Part shown: positions 1 to 7,951 of the stretch, one piece after another
How positions within the stretch are numbered: position 1 is the stretch's first letter
Layout of the letters: each line of letters opens with the position of its first letter
Source: CAMQVM01 sp044433365
GTDB lineage: Bacteria; Bacteroidota; Bacteroidia; Bacteroidales; Rikenellaceae
Reading direction: 5' to 3'
DNA length: 17,316 bases
Assembly: GCA_044433365.1 (NCBI GenBank)
Contig: JAWXTR010000069.1
Span: 1-17,316 of the forward strand
Program-made: the position numbers and the translations under genes
The notes under the pieces: model-generated
Database searches by the model: none
Told to the model about the DNA's origin: nothing
Seen by the model: the letters and a program-made list of their open reading frames with translations, nothing else

Positions 1-359
1 TATCTTCGTTTTTTTTAGAGGGGCGAACAGCTGCCGATACAATGGCTGTAGGCGCAGGGTTTGGATACTACTCTCTATCTTCAATATTTATAACAGAGTA
101 TAAGGGGGCAGAGCTTGGAACGATAGCCTTGCTTTCAAATATTATTCGTGAGCTTATAACGCTTTTGCTAGCTCCATTATTAGTTGTTTGGTTTGGTCGG
201 TTAGCACCAATATCGGCTGGAGGAGCCACTACTATGGATACTACACTACCGATTATCACCAGATTTTCGGGTGAGGAGTTTGTAGTTTTATCAATTTTTC
301 ACGGTACGGTAGTAGATTTTACTGTTCCATTTTTAGTTCCATTTTTTTGTTCTATTTAG
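1..359 (+). CDS. lysO: LysO-family lysine exporter, C-terminal part (5' end outside window)
   Basis: The frame is open from base 3 and ends with TAG at 357-359, so the gene starts outside the window; the internal ATG at 42 is probably not its start. About 118 residues are visible, rich in hydrophobic segments. The pieces GAGFGYYSLSS and SAGGATTMDTTLPII match the C-terminal half of the LysO/YbjE (DUF340) family, inner-membrane exporters of L-lysine and toxic lysine analogues. The acidic and glycine-rich MDTTLP segment is the most diagnostic. A 13-bp stem-loop follows the stop at 403-436. The assignment rests on remembered family motifs; only the last third of the protein is visible. Confidence 0.8.
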   Translation, partial: SSFFLEGRTAADTMAVGAGFGYYSLSSIFITEYKGAELGTIALLSNIIRELITLLLAPLLVVWFGRLAPISAGGATTMDTTLPIITRFSGEEFVVLSIFHGTVVDFTVPFLVPFFCSI

Positions 360-402
360 ACTTTTAATGTTATCTATTTCTTGAGATATTAATAAAGAGA
401 AT

Positions 403-441
403 TTTTAAGAATTGGATTTTAAACCAATTCTTAAAAGTTTT
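403..441 (+). terminator. Probable terminator after lysO
   Basis: A perfect 13-bp stem (TTTTAAGAATTGG at 403-415 with CCAATTCTTAAAA at 424-436) closes an 8-nt loop and is followed by GTTTTCTT. The run of T is weak. The 3' arm can pair instead with 469-480 (see findings), so this may also be an attenuator for the next gene. Confidence 0.5.
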
Positions 442-536
442 CTTATGGGGATTTATTAGAAGTTCCCTAAACTTTTAAGATTCTGAAAATAGACTAAATT
501 AAACAAATTTTAAAAACTTCAATTAAATTAAAACTT

Positions 537-3500
537 ATGAATTTAAAAACTATTGCATCCTATTTGGCAGTTTGCCTAGCGTCGGTTTCTACGAGCGCAA
601 TGGCTACGGAGGAGTCGCTTAGTAAGCTCCCGTGGCAAAATCCGACAATTACGGAGATTAACCGTGAGCCAATGGCTGCCCACATGACTCCATATCTTAA
701 TGAGAGTAGTGCTTTAGGGCAGTTATCTCTACCAATGGTAAAAAGATTTGATGTAAATCCAGATATTGAGCGAAGATATTCATTAAATGGAGTATGGAAA
801 TTTAACTACTCTAAAAATGATGAGTCGTCGCCAAAAGATTTTCATACTAAGGGGTATAACACAAAAGGTTGGAGCGATATAAAGGTTCCTGGAAGTTGGG
901 AACTACAGGGTTTTGATGCTCCAATTTATACCGATGTAGAGTATCCTTTTGAGATAAATCCACCTTACGTTCCGATGGACTACAATCCAGTTGGGGCTTA
1001 TGTTAGGGAGTTTAATATGCCTAAAAATTGGAATGGATTGGATATTTTCCTAGATTTCGAGGGTGTTGAATCGGCTTTCTATGTTTGGGTAAATGGCGAG
1101 TTTGTAGGTTATAGCGAAGATAGTCGTTTGCCAGCTCATTTTAATGTTACCGATAAGTTAAAGAGTGGTAAAAATAACCTAGCTCTTAAAGTGTTACGTT
1201 ATAGTGATGGTTCATATCTTGAGGGTCAAGATTATTGGAAATATAGCGGAATTGAGAGAGATGTATACCTTTATGCTCGACCAAAATATCGTGTAAATAA
1301 TTTTGAGCTTTTAGCTGAGCTTGTAAATGGTTATAAAGATGGTGATTTTAATCTCGATATTGATTTGTCAGCTCAAGAGAGTGGAGAGTCGGTAGAGGTT
1401 AAGGTGCTCAATAATGAGGGTAAAGTAATCCTTCAGAAAGATAATAAAAATGATAGCAGTAATAATCGCAAATTTAGCGTAAAAGAGCTATTTTTAGATG
1501 CAAAACCGTGGAGTGCTGAGACTCCAAACCTCTATACTTTAGTTGTTAATACATTTGATGCTAAAGGTAAGTCGTTAGAATCATTTACACACCGTTTTGG
1601 ATTTAGAACTGTAGAGATGCGTAACGGTATGCAGCTAATAAATGGCAAAGCTGTTCTATTTAAGGGAGTAAATCGCCATGAACACGACCCAGAGGGCGGA
1701 CGTACAATCTCTATCGAGAGTATGTTGAAAGATGTGGAGCTTATGAAGCTACACAATATCAACTCTGTTAGAAACTGTCACTATCCTAACTATTACGCTT
1801 GGTACTCTATCTGTGATGAGTATGGTTTATATCTTGTAGATGAGGCAAATATCGAAAGTCATGGTATGATGTCGCATGAAGATCACACTCTTGCAAACTA
1901 TCCTGATTGGGAGAAGCCTTTTATGGAGCGTATGAGCCGAATGGTGATACGTGACCGTAATTTTACATCTATCGTTACGTGGAGCTTGGGAAATGAGTCG
2001 GGATATGGCAAACATTTCGAAACAATATACCATTGGACTAAAAAAGCCGATCCTTCTCGTCCTGTACAGTATGAGGGAGGTGGATATAAATCAGTCTCTG
2101 ATATATATTGCCCTATGTATGCTCGTATTTGGGCACTTCGTAGCCATGTAAATCAGAGAGATACACGCCCTATGATTCTTTGTGAGTATGCTCATGCAAT
2201 GGGTAATAGCGTTGGGAATCTTCAAGACTATTGGGATTTAATCTACAAATACGACCAGTTGCAAGGTGGCTTTATTTGGGATTGGGTAGATCAAACTTTC
2301 TTAATTAAAGATGATAATGATAGAGATATTTGGGCTTATGGTGGCGATTTGGGTTATGTAGGTATCCACAACGACTCTAGTTTCTGTGCTAATGGTTTGG
2401 TTGCTGCCGACCGCACACTCCACCCACATATTAATGAGGTGAAAAAGGTGTATCAGTATGTTCATTTCAAAACTGCACCATTTACTTCGAAAAGTATAGA
2501 GGTGAAAAACTTCCACGACTTTATAAACCTTGATTGTTACTATTTTGTTTGGAGTATTGAGTGTGATGGAGCAGTGGTAGAGAGCGGAGAGATGGATTTT
2601 CCGAATATCGAGGCTGGAGAGTCGAAAATTATTGAACTTCCTATAACCTATGCTACAAAAGAGGATAGAGAGTATCTTCTAACTGTAAAAGCTATCACAA
2701 AAGATGATGCTCCAATGATTCCTAAAGGACATATTGCTGCTATGGAGCAGTGGATTTACCAAAAAGCGTGTAGCGCAAATATTGCCCAAGAGAGTGTTGC
2801 TGGTAGTTTAAAAACAGAGACTGCTAACGATAATATAGTGGTTAGCTCCGATGGATTTAAGGCTGTTTTCTCTAAAAATAGCGGAGATATGACCGAGCTA
2901 GTTTATAATGGTAAAAACCTTATAAAAGAGGGATTTGAACCAAATTTCTGGAGAGCTATGACTGCTAATGATGTGGCAAATGGTCATGCTGAGCGTTGTG
3001 GAGCGTGGAAATATGCTGGCGAAAATGCAAAGCTTCAAAATATAGATGCAAAATCTATAGATAAGGGCAAATCGGTAGAGCTAAGAGCCTCTTACTACCT
3101 AAAAGAGCAAGAGTCTAAAGTAGAGCTACTTTACAATATCTTGCCTAATGGAGTTGTAAAAATCACTATGGATTTTATAGCTGGCAATAAAGCTTTATCG
3201 GAGATACCAAGACTTGGAATGAGAGCTATCCTGCCTGCTGAATATGAGATAATGAGCTATTTAGGACGTGGACCACACGAGAGCTATGAGGATAGAAAAA
3301 CTGGAGTTTTTGTAGGTTTATATACTGGAACTGTTTGGGGTCAATTCCACCCTTATATCCGTCCGCAAGAGACTGCAAATAAGAGTGATGTGCGTTGGAT
3401 TGCACTACGCAATAGCTCTAATGAGGGTATTTTGATTAAAGGCGACGAGCTACTTAGTGTTTCGGCTTGGAACTTCGAGATGAAAGATATCGATTATGTT

Positions 3501-3725
3501 CCATACGATATTGAGCGCAAACATGGCGGTAGTCTGGTTAAAAAAGATTTGGTTTGGTTAAATATAGACCATCGTCAAATGGGAGTTGGTGGCGACAATA
3601 CTTGGGGAGCACAGGTACATCCTGAATATACAATTACCCCAGAAAATTGGAGCTATAGCTTCACAATCCAACCTTTAAAAAGCGGTGATAATCCTGCTGA
3701 AAAGGCTCATTTGCGTTGGTTTTAA
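537..3725 (+). CDS. lacZ: Secreted beta-galactosidase, GH2 family, LacZ-type
   Basis: This 1062-residue protein hydrolyses terminal beta-D-galactosides by the retaining mechanism. A signal peptide spans residues 1-23 (hydrophobic core, cleavage after AMA), so it acts in the periplasm or at the surface, unlike E. coli LacZ. The order is N-terminal jelly-roll (about 85-245), Ig-like domain (about 255-360), TIM barrel (about 365-640) and a C-terminal beta-sandwich like the LacZ small chain (about 780-1055). The catalytic acid/base is E487 in SLGNES and the nucleophile is E550 in ILCEYAHAMGNS. NRHEHDP at 379-385 and the E440/H442 pair in NIESHGM match metal- and substrate-binding positions of LacZ. 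Length and architecture are full size. It precedes a second glycosidase gene, but with a separate promoter. I see no convincing TAnnTTTG promoter before it. The galactosidase family is certain; the natural substrate could be a glycan side chain rather than lactose. Confidence 0.93.
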   Translation: MNLKTIASYLAVCLASVSTSAMATEESLSKLPWQNPTITEINREPMAAHMTPYLNESSALGQLSLPMVKRFDVNPDIERRYSLNGVWKFNYSKNDESSPKDFHTKGYNTKGWSDIKVPGSWELQGFDAPIYTDVEYPFEINPPYVPMDYNPVGAYVREFNMPKNWNGLDIFLDFEGVESAFYVWVNGEFVGYSEDSRLPAHFNVTDKLKSGKNNLALKVLRYSDGSYLEGQDYWKYSGIERDVYLYARPKYRVNNFELLAELVNGYKDGDFNLDIDLSAQESGESVEVKVLNNEGKVILQKDNKNDSSNNRKFSVKELFLDAKPWSAETPNLYTLVVNTFDAKGKSLESFTHRFGFRTVEMRNGMQLINGKAVLFKGVNRHEHDPEGGRTISIESMLKDVELMKLHNINSVRNCHYPNYYAWYSICDEYGLYLVDEANIESHGMMSHEDHTLANYPDWEKPFMERMSRMVIRDRNFTSIVTWSLGNESGYGKHFETIYHWTKKADPSRPVQYEGGGYKSVSDIYCPMYARIWALRSHVNQRDTRPMILCEYAHAMGNSVGNLQDYWDLIYKYDQLQGGFIWDWVDQTFLIKDDNDRDIWAYGGDLGYVGIHNDSSFCANGLVAADRTLHPHINEVKKVYQYVHFKTAPFTSKSIEVKNFHDFINLDCYYFVWSIECDGAVVESGEMDFPNIEAGESKIIELPITYATKEDREYLLTVKAITKDDAPMIPKGHIAAMEQWIYQKACSANIAQESVAGSLKTETANDNIVVSSDGFKAVFSKNSGDMTELVYNGKNLIKEGFEPNFWRAMTANDVANGHAERCGAWKYAGENAKLQNIDAKSIDKGKSVELRASYYLKEQESKVELLYNILPNGVVKITMDFIAGNKALSEIPRLGMRAILPAEYEIMSYLGRGPHESYEDRKTGVFVGLYTGTVWGQFHPYIRPQETANKSDVRWIALRNSSNEGILIKGDELLSVSAWNFEMKDIDYVPYDIERKHGGSLVKKDLVWLNIDHRQMGVGGDNTWGAQVHPEYTITPENWSYSFTIQPLKSGDNPAEKAHLRWF

Positions 3726-3730
3726 ATAAT

Positions 3731-3885
3731 TCGTAATTCATAATGCATAATTCATAATTGCTGTTGTCGATTACATAATAGTCTATTTTATAATAGTAAT
3801 AATTATGCATTATGCATTATGAATTATGCATTGTGAATTATGCATTATGAATTGTACATTATGAATTGTACATTATGAATTGTAC
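3731..3885. repeat. Inverted and direct arrays of a 7-bp repeat
   Basis: Twelve heptamers in perfect phase run from 3802 to 3885. They are variants of ATTATGC, ATTATGA, ATTGTGA and ATTGTAC, and the last six alternate as three exact 14-bp units (3844-3885). Four heptamers in the opposite orientation (TCGTAAT, TCATAAT, GCATAAT, TCATAAT) lie at 3731-3758. The two arrays can form a hairpin of about 25 bp (3735-3759 with 3801-3825), which may also end transcription of the beta-galactosidase gene. The array stops 11 bp before the -7 box of the next gene. Shorter arrays of the same heptamer lie at 5869-5896, 5979-5992, 6229-6249 and 6489-6509. Confidence 0.85.
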
Positions 3886-3896
3886 ATAAGTTTTAT

Positions 3897-3904
3897 TAAC
3901 TTTG
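3897..3904 (+). promoter_or_regulatory. -7 box of the GH63-like gene
   Basis: TAACTTTG matches the Bacteroidetes TAnnTTTG box and lies 18 bp before the ATG at 3923. No TTTG lies at the expected 19-20 bp upstream, because that position falls inside the heptamer array. Confidence 0.55.
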
Positions 3905-3922
3905 TTTCAAAATAATTAAGTT

Positions 3923-5869
3923 ATGAAAAAAAGAAAATTTAGTTCATGTTTTTTTGCTTCGCTAGTTGCTCTTACTGCACTATCGTGTAGTGGAGTGACA
4001 ACAAATACCACTGAAGATGGTACGCTTGATCGCTACGACTTTGCAAATATTTTAGATGTTCGTCACACTCCAAGTAGCGGAGAGAGATGTACAGGTTGGT
4101 TTGCCGACTTAGGTTCGTGGATGGGTTTCACACTTTCAGAAAACGACCAATTTGTAAATGGATTTTGTGGTCCATACAGTATTGATATGCCTAGTCGAAG
4201 ATGGATGGCACAAAGTGCAGTGGTTGTAGGTGTTGGTGATAAAAAAGGTGCAGAGGGTTTTAAGCCTATCCAATCTACCTACTATCCAGGTGAGTTATTA
4301 ATGCAATCTGAAAAGGATGGTTTAGAGATAGAGCAGCGACTAAATTTCACCTCTTCTACTACTGCTTTATTATCTGTAAATAGTAATAGAAAAGAGAAAC
4401 TATCATTTCAATCATTAGAGTGGGACGAAGATGTAAAAGTGCAGGTTAATGGATGTAGTGTTGTTGCAAAACATCCCTCTGGTGAGAGTGTAATCATTAC
4501 TTTCCCCTCTTATGTCGTACTTCAAAGCGATGAAGATGGATATATTGCAACGTGTGATATAGCAACAAAGGAGTGTAATATAGCAATCTCTTTTGCAGTT
4601 TCTGACTACGAAATTTTACCAATTATTGAGGGTAATGCCCAATTACTTATCGACACTCAAAGTGCTTTAACTCAAAATAGAGAGCGTTGGGATGGTTATA
4701 TTAGCTCTGTTCTTCGTGATGATTTAACACATGAATATGATAGAGTAGCGGTAAAATCGGTAGTAACTCTAACATCTAATTGGCGTTCTCAACGTGGTGG
4801 TCTGCTTCACGATGGAGTGGTTCCAAGCCATGCTGTCGACTATTTTGTCGGTTTTTGGGCGTGGGATAGTTGGCGTTTTGTAGCTGCACTATCAAAATTT
4901 AATCCTCAGCTTGCAAAAAATAATATTCGTGCAATGTTCGATTACCAACTAGAGGATGGAATGATTATAGACTGTATCTACACCAACCCTAAAGAGAATA
5001 ATGCTCGTGATAGTAAACCACCTCTAATTTGTTGGGCAGTAGAGAAAATCTACGATAACACTGGCGATACTGATTTTCTTTCAGAGATGTTTCCGCAGCT
5101 TGTAGCCTACCATAATTGGTGGTATGAAAAGCGTGACCACGACAAAAATGGAATTTGTGAGTTTGGTTCTACCGATGGTACGCTCGTAGCTGCTGCCTGG
5201 GAGAGTGGCATGGACAATGCTATCCGTTTTGACGATACAAAAATGTTGAAAAATAGTGGTTATAATGATGCTTGGAGTATGAATCAAGAGAGTGTAGACT
5301 TAAATTCATACCTTGCAATAGAGTATCGTTGTTTGAAAAAATTTGCAGAGGTTTTAAATCGACCTTTAGATATTCCAGAAGTGCCAGCTAATATAGCCGA
5401 CCATTTCTACGATAAAGAGAGTGGATTTTTCTTCGATAAAAGATTATCTGATGGTTCGTTTGTAAAAGAGTATGGTTGTGAGGCTTACACTCCTCTTTGG
5501 GCTGAGATTGCAACAAAAGAGCAGGTAGAGGCTATGCTTCCACTTCTAACTGACACCACCAAATTCTCTACCTATATTCCATTTCCAACAGTTGCAGCCG
5601 ATAATCCAAAATATAATCCACGTGGCTATTGGCGAGGACCTATTTGGTTAGACCAAACGCACCTTGCAATTAGAGGGTTGAGAAACTATGGTTATGGTGA
5701 ACTTGCTGATAAATATACTGAGCAGGTTTTCGACCGCTTAGATGGCTTAACATCTGATAAACCAATTCATGAAAACTATGGTACTCATACTGGTGAACTT
5801 CTAAAAGCTCCTAATTTTAGTTGGAGTGCTTCGCATCTGCTGCTTATGTATGATGAGTATAAGCGGTAA
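3923..5869 (+). CDS. GH63-type (YgjK-like) glycoside hydrolase, lipoprotein
   Basis: This 648-residue protein is probably an inverting alpha-glycosidase of the MGH1-like/GH63 group. The N-terminus has basic residues, a hydrophobic stretch and a candidate lipobox ending at C22 (TALSC), so it is probably a lipoprotein. A beta-sandwich-like region (about 30-255) precedes an (alpha/alpha)6 barrel (about 265-648). Recognisable segments are GFWAWDSWRF, WESGMDNAIRFDD, GYWRGPIWLDQ and HENYGTHTGE. By comparison with E. coli YgjK, D431 in ESGMDN would be the general acid and E617 in HENY the general base. The related GH37 trehalases share the barrel but have different signature motifs. Its own -7 box lies just upstream, and its stop codon overlaps a heptamer repeat array. 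The preceding galactosidase suggests joint oligosaccharide breakdown, but the substrate cannot be read from the sequence. Confidence 0.85.
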   Translation: MKKRKFSSCFFASLVALTALSCSGVTTNTTEDGTLDRYDFANILDVRHTPSSGERCTGWFADLGSWMGFTLSENDQFVNGFCGPYSIDMPSRRWMAQSAVVVGVGDKKGAEGFKPIQSTYYPGELLMQSEKDGLEIEQRLNFTSSTTALLSVNSNRKEKLSFQSLEWDEDVKVQVNGCSVVAKHPSGESVIITFPSYVVLQSDEDGYIATCDIATKECNIAISFAVSDYEILPIIEGNAQLLIDTQSALTQNRERWDGYISSVLRDDLTHEYDRVAVKSVVTLTSNWRSQRGGLLHDGVVPSHAVDYFVGFWAWDSWRFVAALSKFNPQLAKNNIRAMFDYQLEDGMIIDCIYTNPKENNARDSKPPLICWAVEKIYDNTGDTDFLSEMFPQLVAYHNWWYEKRDHDKNGICEFGSTDGTLVAAAWESGMDNAIRFDDTKMLKNSGYNDAWSMNQESVDLNSYLAIEYRCLKKFAEVLNRPLDIPEVPANIADHFYDKESGFFFDKRLSDGSFVKEYGCEAYTPLWAEIATKEQVEAMLPLLTDTTKFSTYIPFPTVAADNPKYNPRGYWRGPIWLDQTHLAIRGLRNYGYGELADKYTEQVFDRLDGLTSDKPIHENYGTHTGELLKAPNFSWSASHLLLMYDEYKR

Positions 5870-5896
5870 TTGTAAATTATGAATTGTGAATTATAA
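5869..5896. repeat. Short heptamer array (4 units)
   Basis: The units attgtaa, attatga, attgtga and attataa run without a gap from the last base of the GH63-like stop codon. This is the same 7-bp family as at 3802-3885. A small hairpin GGGTC-TGC-GACCC follows at 5899-5911. Confidence 0.7.
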
Positions 5897-5939
5897 ATGG
5901 GTCTGCGACCCTACTCGCTGGTGTTAAGCAGTTAGAACT

Positions 5940-5964
5940 GTAGAGACGTTGGGTCCAACGTCTG
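5940..5964 (+). repeat. REP-like palindrome, copy a
   Basis: GTAGAGACGTTGG-GT-CCAACGTCTG has a 9-bp stem AGACGTTGG/CCAACGTCT. The asymmetric 5' flank GTAG gives it an orientation. Related copies lie at 6008, 6103, 6182, 6264, 6363, 6444, 17067 and 17186. Confidence 0.75.
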
Positions 5965-5970
5965 TAATCG

Positions 5971-6219
5971 AACTCAGTAATTATGAATTAAAATTTGTGG
6001 CTCAGCAGTAGAGACGTAGCCCTGCTACGTCTGGATTTGGCTTAGCAAATTCAATTTTTGGTTGCTTTGGTAGACTCATTTTGCTTTGCAAAATTCGATT
6101 TTAGACGTAGCAGGGCTACGTCTCTACAGCTGCTTGTGGAAGCAGTTTGTGAGGATAAACCTTGATTAGCTGTGCTTGGTTGTAGACGTTGTGCACAATG
6201 TCTCTACGGGGTGTTATCT
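5971..6219. repeat. Tandem ~250-bp repeat, unit 1
   Basis: The unit begins AACTCAGTAATTATGA and runs to GTGTTATCT. In order it holds: a heptamer pair; palindrome b at 6008-6032 (plus orientation, stem AGACGTAGC/GCTACGTCT); an imperfect hairpin from 6034; TTTTGC-TTT-GCAAAA; palindrome c at 6103-6127, the exact 25-bp inverse of b; a CTGCTT/AAGCAG hairpin at 6130-6145; and palindrome d at 6182-6207 (minus orientation). There is no plausible ORF. It lies between convergent genes, so the hairpins could end transcription from both sides. Confidence 0.8.
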
Positions 6220-6479
6220 AACTCAGCAATTATGCATTATGCATTAAAATTCGTGGCTCAGCTGTAGAGACGTAGCCCTGCTACGTCTGGGTTTGGATTT
6301 GACTTGTCAAATCCAATTTTGTTTGCCCCGTAAACTCATTTTGCTTTGCAAAATTCGATTTTAGACGTAGCAGGGCTACGTCTCTACAGCTGCTTGCGGA
6401 AGCAGTTTTTGAGAATAAACCTTGATTACCTGTGCTTGGTTACAGACGTTGTGCACAACGTCTCTACGGGGTGTTATCT
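6220..6479. repeat. Tandem ~250-bp repeat, unit 2
   Basis: This is a second, diverged copy of the 5971-6219 unit with the same order of hairpins: palindrome e at 6264-6288, the perfect hairpin GGATTTGAC-TT-GTCAAATCC at 6295-6314, palindrome f at 6363-6387 (inverse of e over 30 bp including CAGCTG), a CTGCTT/AAGCAG hairpin, and palindrome g at 6444-6467, whose core AGACGTTGTGCACAACGTCT is a perfect 20-bp palindrome. A truncated third unit, with heptamers only, follows at 6480-6514. Confidence 0.8.
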
Positions 6480-6510
6480 AACTCAGTAATTATGAATTAT
6501 GAATTATAAA

Positions 6511-7038
6511 TTACAGAACTATCTTTTGTAAAATAATCTCATCAAAAAATTGCCCATCAATACGGTTCCAATCTTTCTTTATGCCGACAACCTCAAATCC
6601 TAGCTTTCTAAATAGCGCAAGGCTTTGGGTGTTGTCGCTAGAGATGTTGCAGTAGAGTTGGTGTAGCATTAAAGTAGTGTAGCAATACTCCATAAGTAGT
6701 TCCATAGCCTTGGTGGCGTGTCCTTTTTGTCGCTCTTTGCCGCTAAATATTATAATTCCTACCCCTGCACGGCTGTTGTGAGGGTCGAAATCGAAAATAT
6801 CTACCGCACCAATAGCCTCACCTGCACTATCTATCATTAAACGCAGCTGTCCACTCTTATAAATATCGGTGAAAGCAGATTCGATAAACTTACGAAGAAT
6901 TTGGCGAGAAAATGGCACCTGAGTGCCACTAACTCGCCATACTTCTTTGCTATTCTCATAGAGATAGAGAATATTTAAATCCTCTGGTTCTAAGGCTCTA
7001 AGAGTTATAGCACTATCGTTGACTAGATTACTCTTCAT
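6511..7038 (-). CDS. GNAT-family N-acetyltransferase (RimJ/RimL/SpeG-like)
   Basis: This 175-residue protein should transfer an acetyl group from acetyl-CoA to an amine. The fold is visible as N-terminal ITLRALEPEDL, central GAVDIFDFDP, the acetyl-CoA motif with RQKGHATKAMELL (Q-x-x-G-x-A form) at about 113-125, and the C-terminal DNTQSLALFRKLGFEVVG segment typical of Acetyltransf_3 members. The substrate could be a ribosomal protein terminus, a polyamine or a small molecule; the sequence does not decide. Its ATG lies inside the last codons of yebC (11-bp overlap, different frame), so the two genes are probably cotranscribed and translationally coupled. The stop lies next to a heptamer array. 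Confidence 0.88.
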   Translation of the reverse strand: MKSNLVNDSAITLRALEPEDLNILYLYENSKEVWRVSGTQVPFSRQILRKFIESAFTDIYKSGQLRLMIDSAGEAIGAVDIFDFDPHNSRAGVGIIIFSGKERQKGHATKAMELLMEYCYTTLMLHQLYCNISSDNTQSLALFRKLGFEVVGIKKDWNRIDGQFFDEIILQKIVL

Positions 7039-7762
7039 CTTGCTCGTCAGAGTGAGCCATATTAGTAAATACGTTTGTTACATCTTCGTCATCCTCAAAC
7101 TTTTCGATAAGTTTGTCGATAGATGCTCGTTGCTCGTCTGTAACATCTTTGTAGTCGTTAGCCACACGAATAAATTCACCGCTAATAATGTGAAGTTCGT
7201 TTTCTTCTAAGAATTTTTGGATTGCACCGTAAGATTCGAAGCTACCAGAGATAACAATCTCATTGCCATCAGCCTCAATTTCGTCACAACCACAGTCGAT
7301 AATCTCAAGCTCAAGCTCTTCAAGATCAATACCCTCTTTAGCCTCAACACGGAACACGCATTTACGTTCAAAGATAAAATCAAGACATCCACTAGTACCT
7401 AGCGAACCGCCTGCTTTATTAAAATAGCTACGCACGTTTGCTACAGTACGAGTGTTGTTGTCGGTTGCTGTCTCTACAAGTACAGCCACACCAAAAGGAG
7501 CATATCCTTCGAAAACTACCTCTTTGTAGTTCTCTGTATCTTTGCTAAGTGCACGTTTGATAGCTCTTTCAACATTCTCTTTAGGCATATTTTCAGCCTT
7601 TGCATTTTGAATTAAGACTCTAAGACGTGTATTAGATGAAGGGTCGCCACCACCAGATTTTACTGCAATTGCAATCTCTTTACCAATCTTTGTAAACACT
7701 CTGGCCATATTTCCCCAGCGTTTCATTTTTCTCGCTTTGCGATATTCAAAAGCTCTTCCCAT
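7028..7762 (-). CDS. yebC: YebC/PmpR family protein (TACO1-like)
   Basis: This 244-residue protein has the usual length of the DUF28 family. The start MGRAFEYRKARKMKRWGNMA and the segments SGGGDPSSNTRLR, NMPKENVERAI, EGYAPFGVAVLVE and TDNNTRTVANVRSYF are hallmarks. The family was first described as transcriptional regulators. Later work on bacterial YebC proteins and mitochondrial TACO1 supports a ribosome-associated role in relieving stalling at proline-rich stretches. The C-terminus is acidic (DEDVTNVF, then DEQDEE). It is transcribed divergently from secA, with a TAACTTTG box at 7820-7813 on the minus strand, and overlaps the downstream acetyltransferase gene. Confidence 0.95.
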   Translation of the reverse strand: MGRAFEYRKARKMKRWGNMARVFTKIGKEIAIAVKSGGGDPSSNTRLRVLIQNAKAENMPKENVERAIKRALSKDTENYKEVVFEGYAPFGVAVLVETATDNNTRTVANVRSYFNKAGGSLGTSGCLDFIFERKCVFRVEAKEGIDLEELELEIIDCGCDEIEADGNEIVISGSFESYGAIQKFLEENELHIISGEFIRVANDYKDVTDEQRASIDKLIEKFEDDEDVTNVFTNMAHSDEQDEE

Positions 7763-7812
7763 TTTTATGTAATTTTTAAAAGTTTTTCTGTTTTTGTCTA
7801 AATTTTGAGTGA

Positions 7813-7820
7813 CAAAGTTA
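7813..7820 (-). promoter_or_regulatory. -7 box of the yebC operon
   Basis: On the minus strand the box reads TAACTTTG (TAnnTTTG), leaving a leader of about 45 nt before the yebC ATG. No clear TTTG -33 element is visible upstream of it. It lies only 18 bp from the start of the divergent secA promoter. Confidence 0.55.
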
Positions 7821-7837
7821 ATAAAATTTTTTAATCG

Positions 7838-7869
7838 TTTGCTTTTATTGGATTAAATTCTTACCTTTG
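7838..7869 (+). promoter_or_regulatory. secA promoter
   Basis: TTTG at 7838-7841 and TACCTTTG at 7862-7869 are 20 bp apart, a full match to the Bacteroidetes primary-sigma promoter. The predicted leader is about 75 nt. It contains a 7-bp hairpin (TACAACA 7885-7891 with TGTTGTA 7913-7919) and a 15-codon ORF overlapping the secA start (see findings). Confidence 0.7.
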
Positions 7870-7951
7870 GGGGGTTTTTTAGAGTACAACAGGTTTTACT
7901 TTTATTATCAAATGTTGTATTTTGAGTTAGATAAGAAAAAATATATAATAT

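Noticed and set aside
1532..2516. Opposite-strand and alternative-frame ORFs inside the beta-galactosidase gene
   Set aside because: They are shadows of a well-supported coding sequence and show no recognisable domains.
5971..6510. CRISPR array
   Set aside because: The repeats are palindromes in both orientations with unequal, non-unique spacers, and there are no cas genes.
7019..7210. Plus-strand ORF opposite the end of yebC
   Set aside because: It is antisense to a conserved gene, with no family resemblance.
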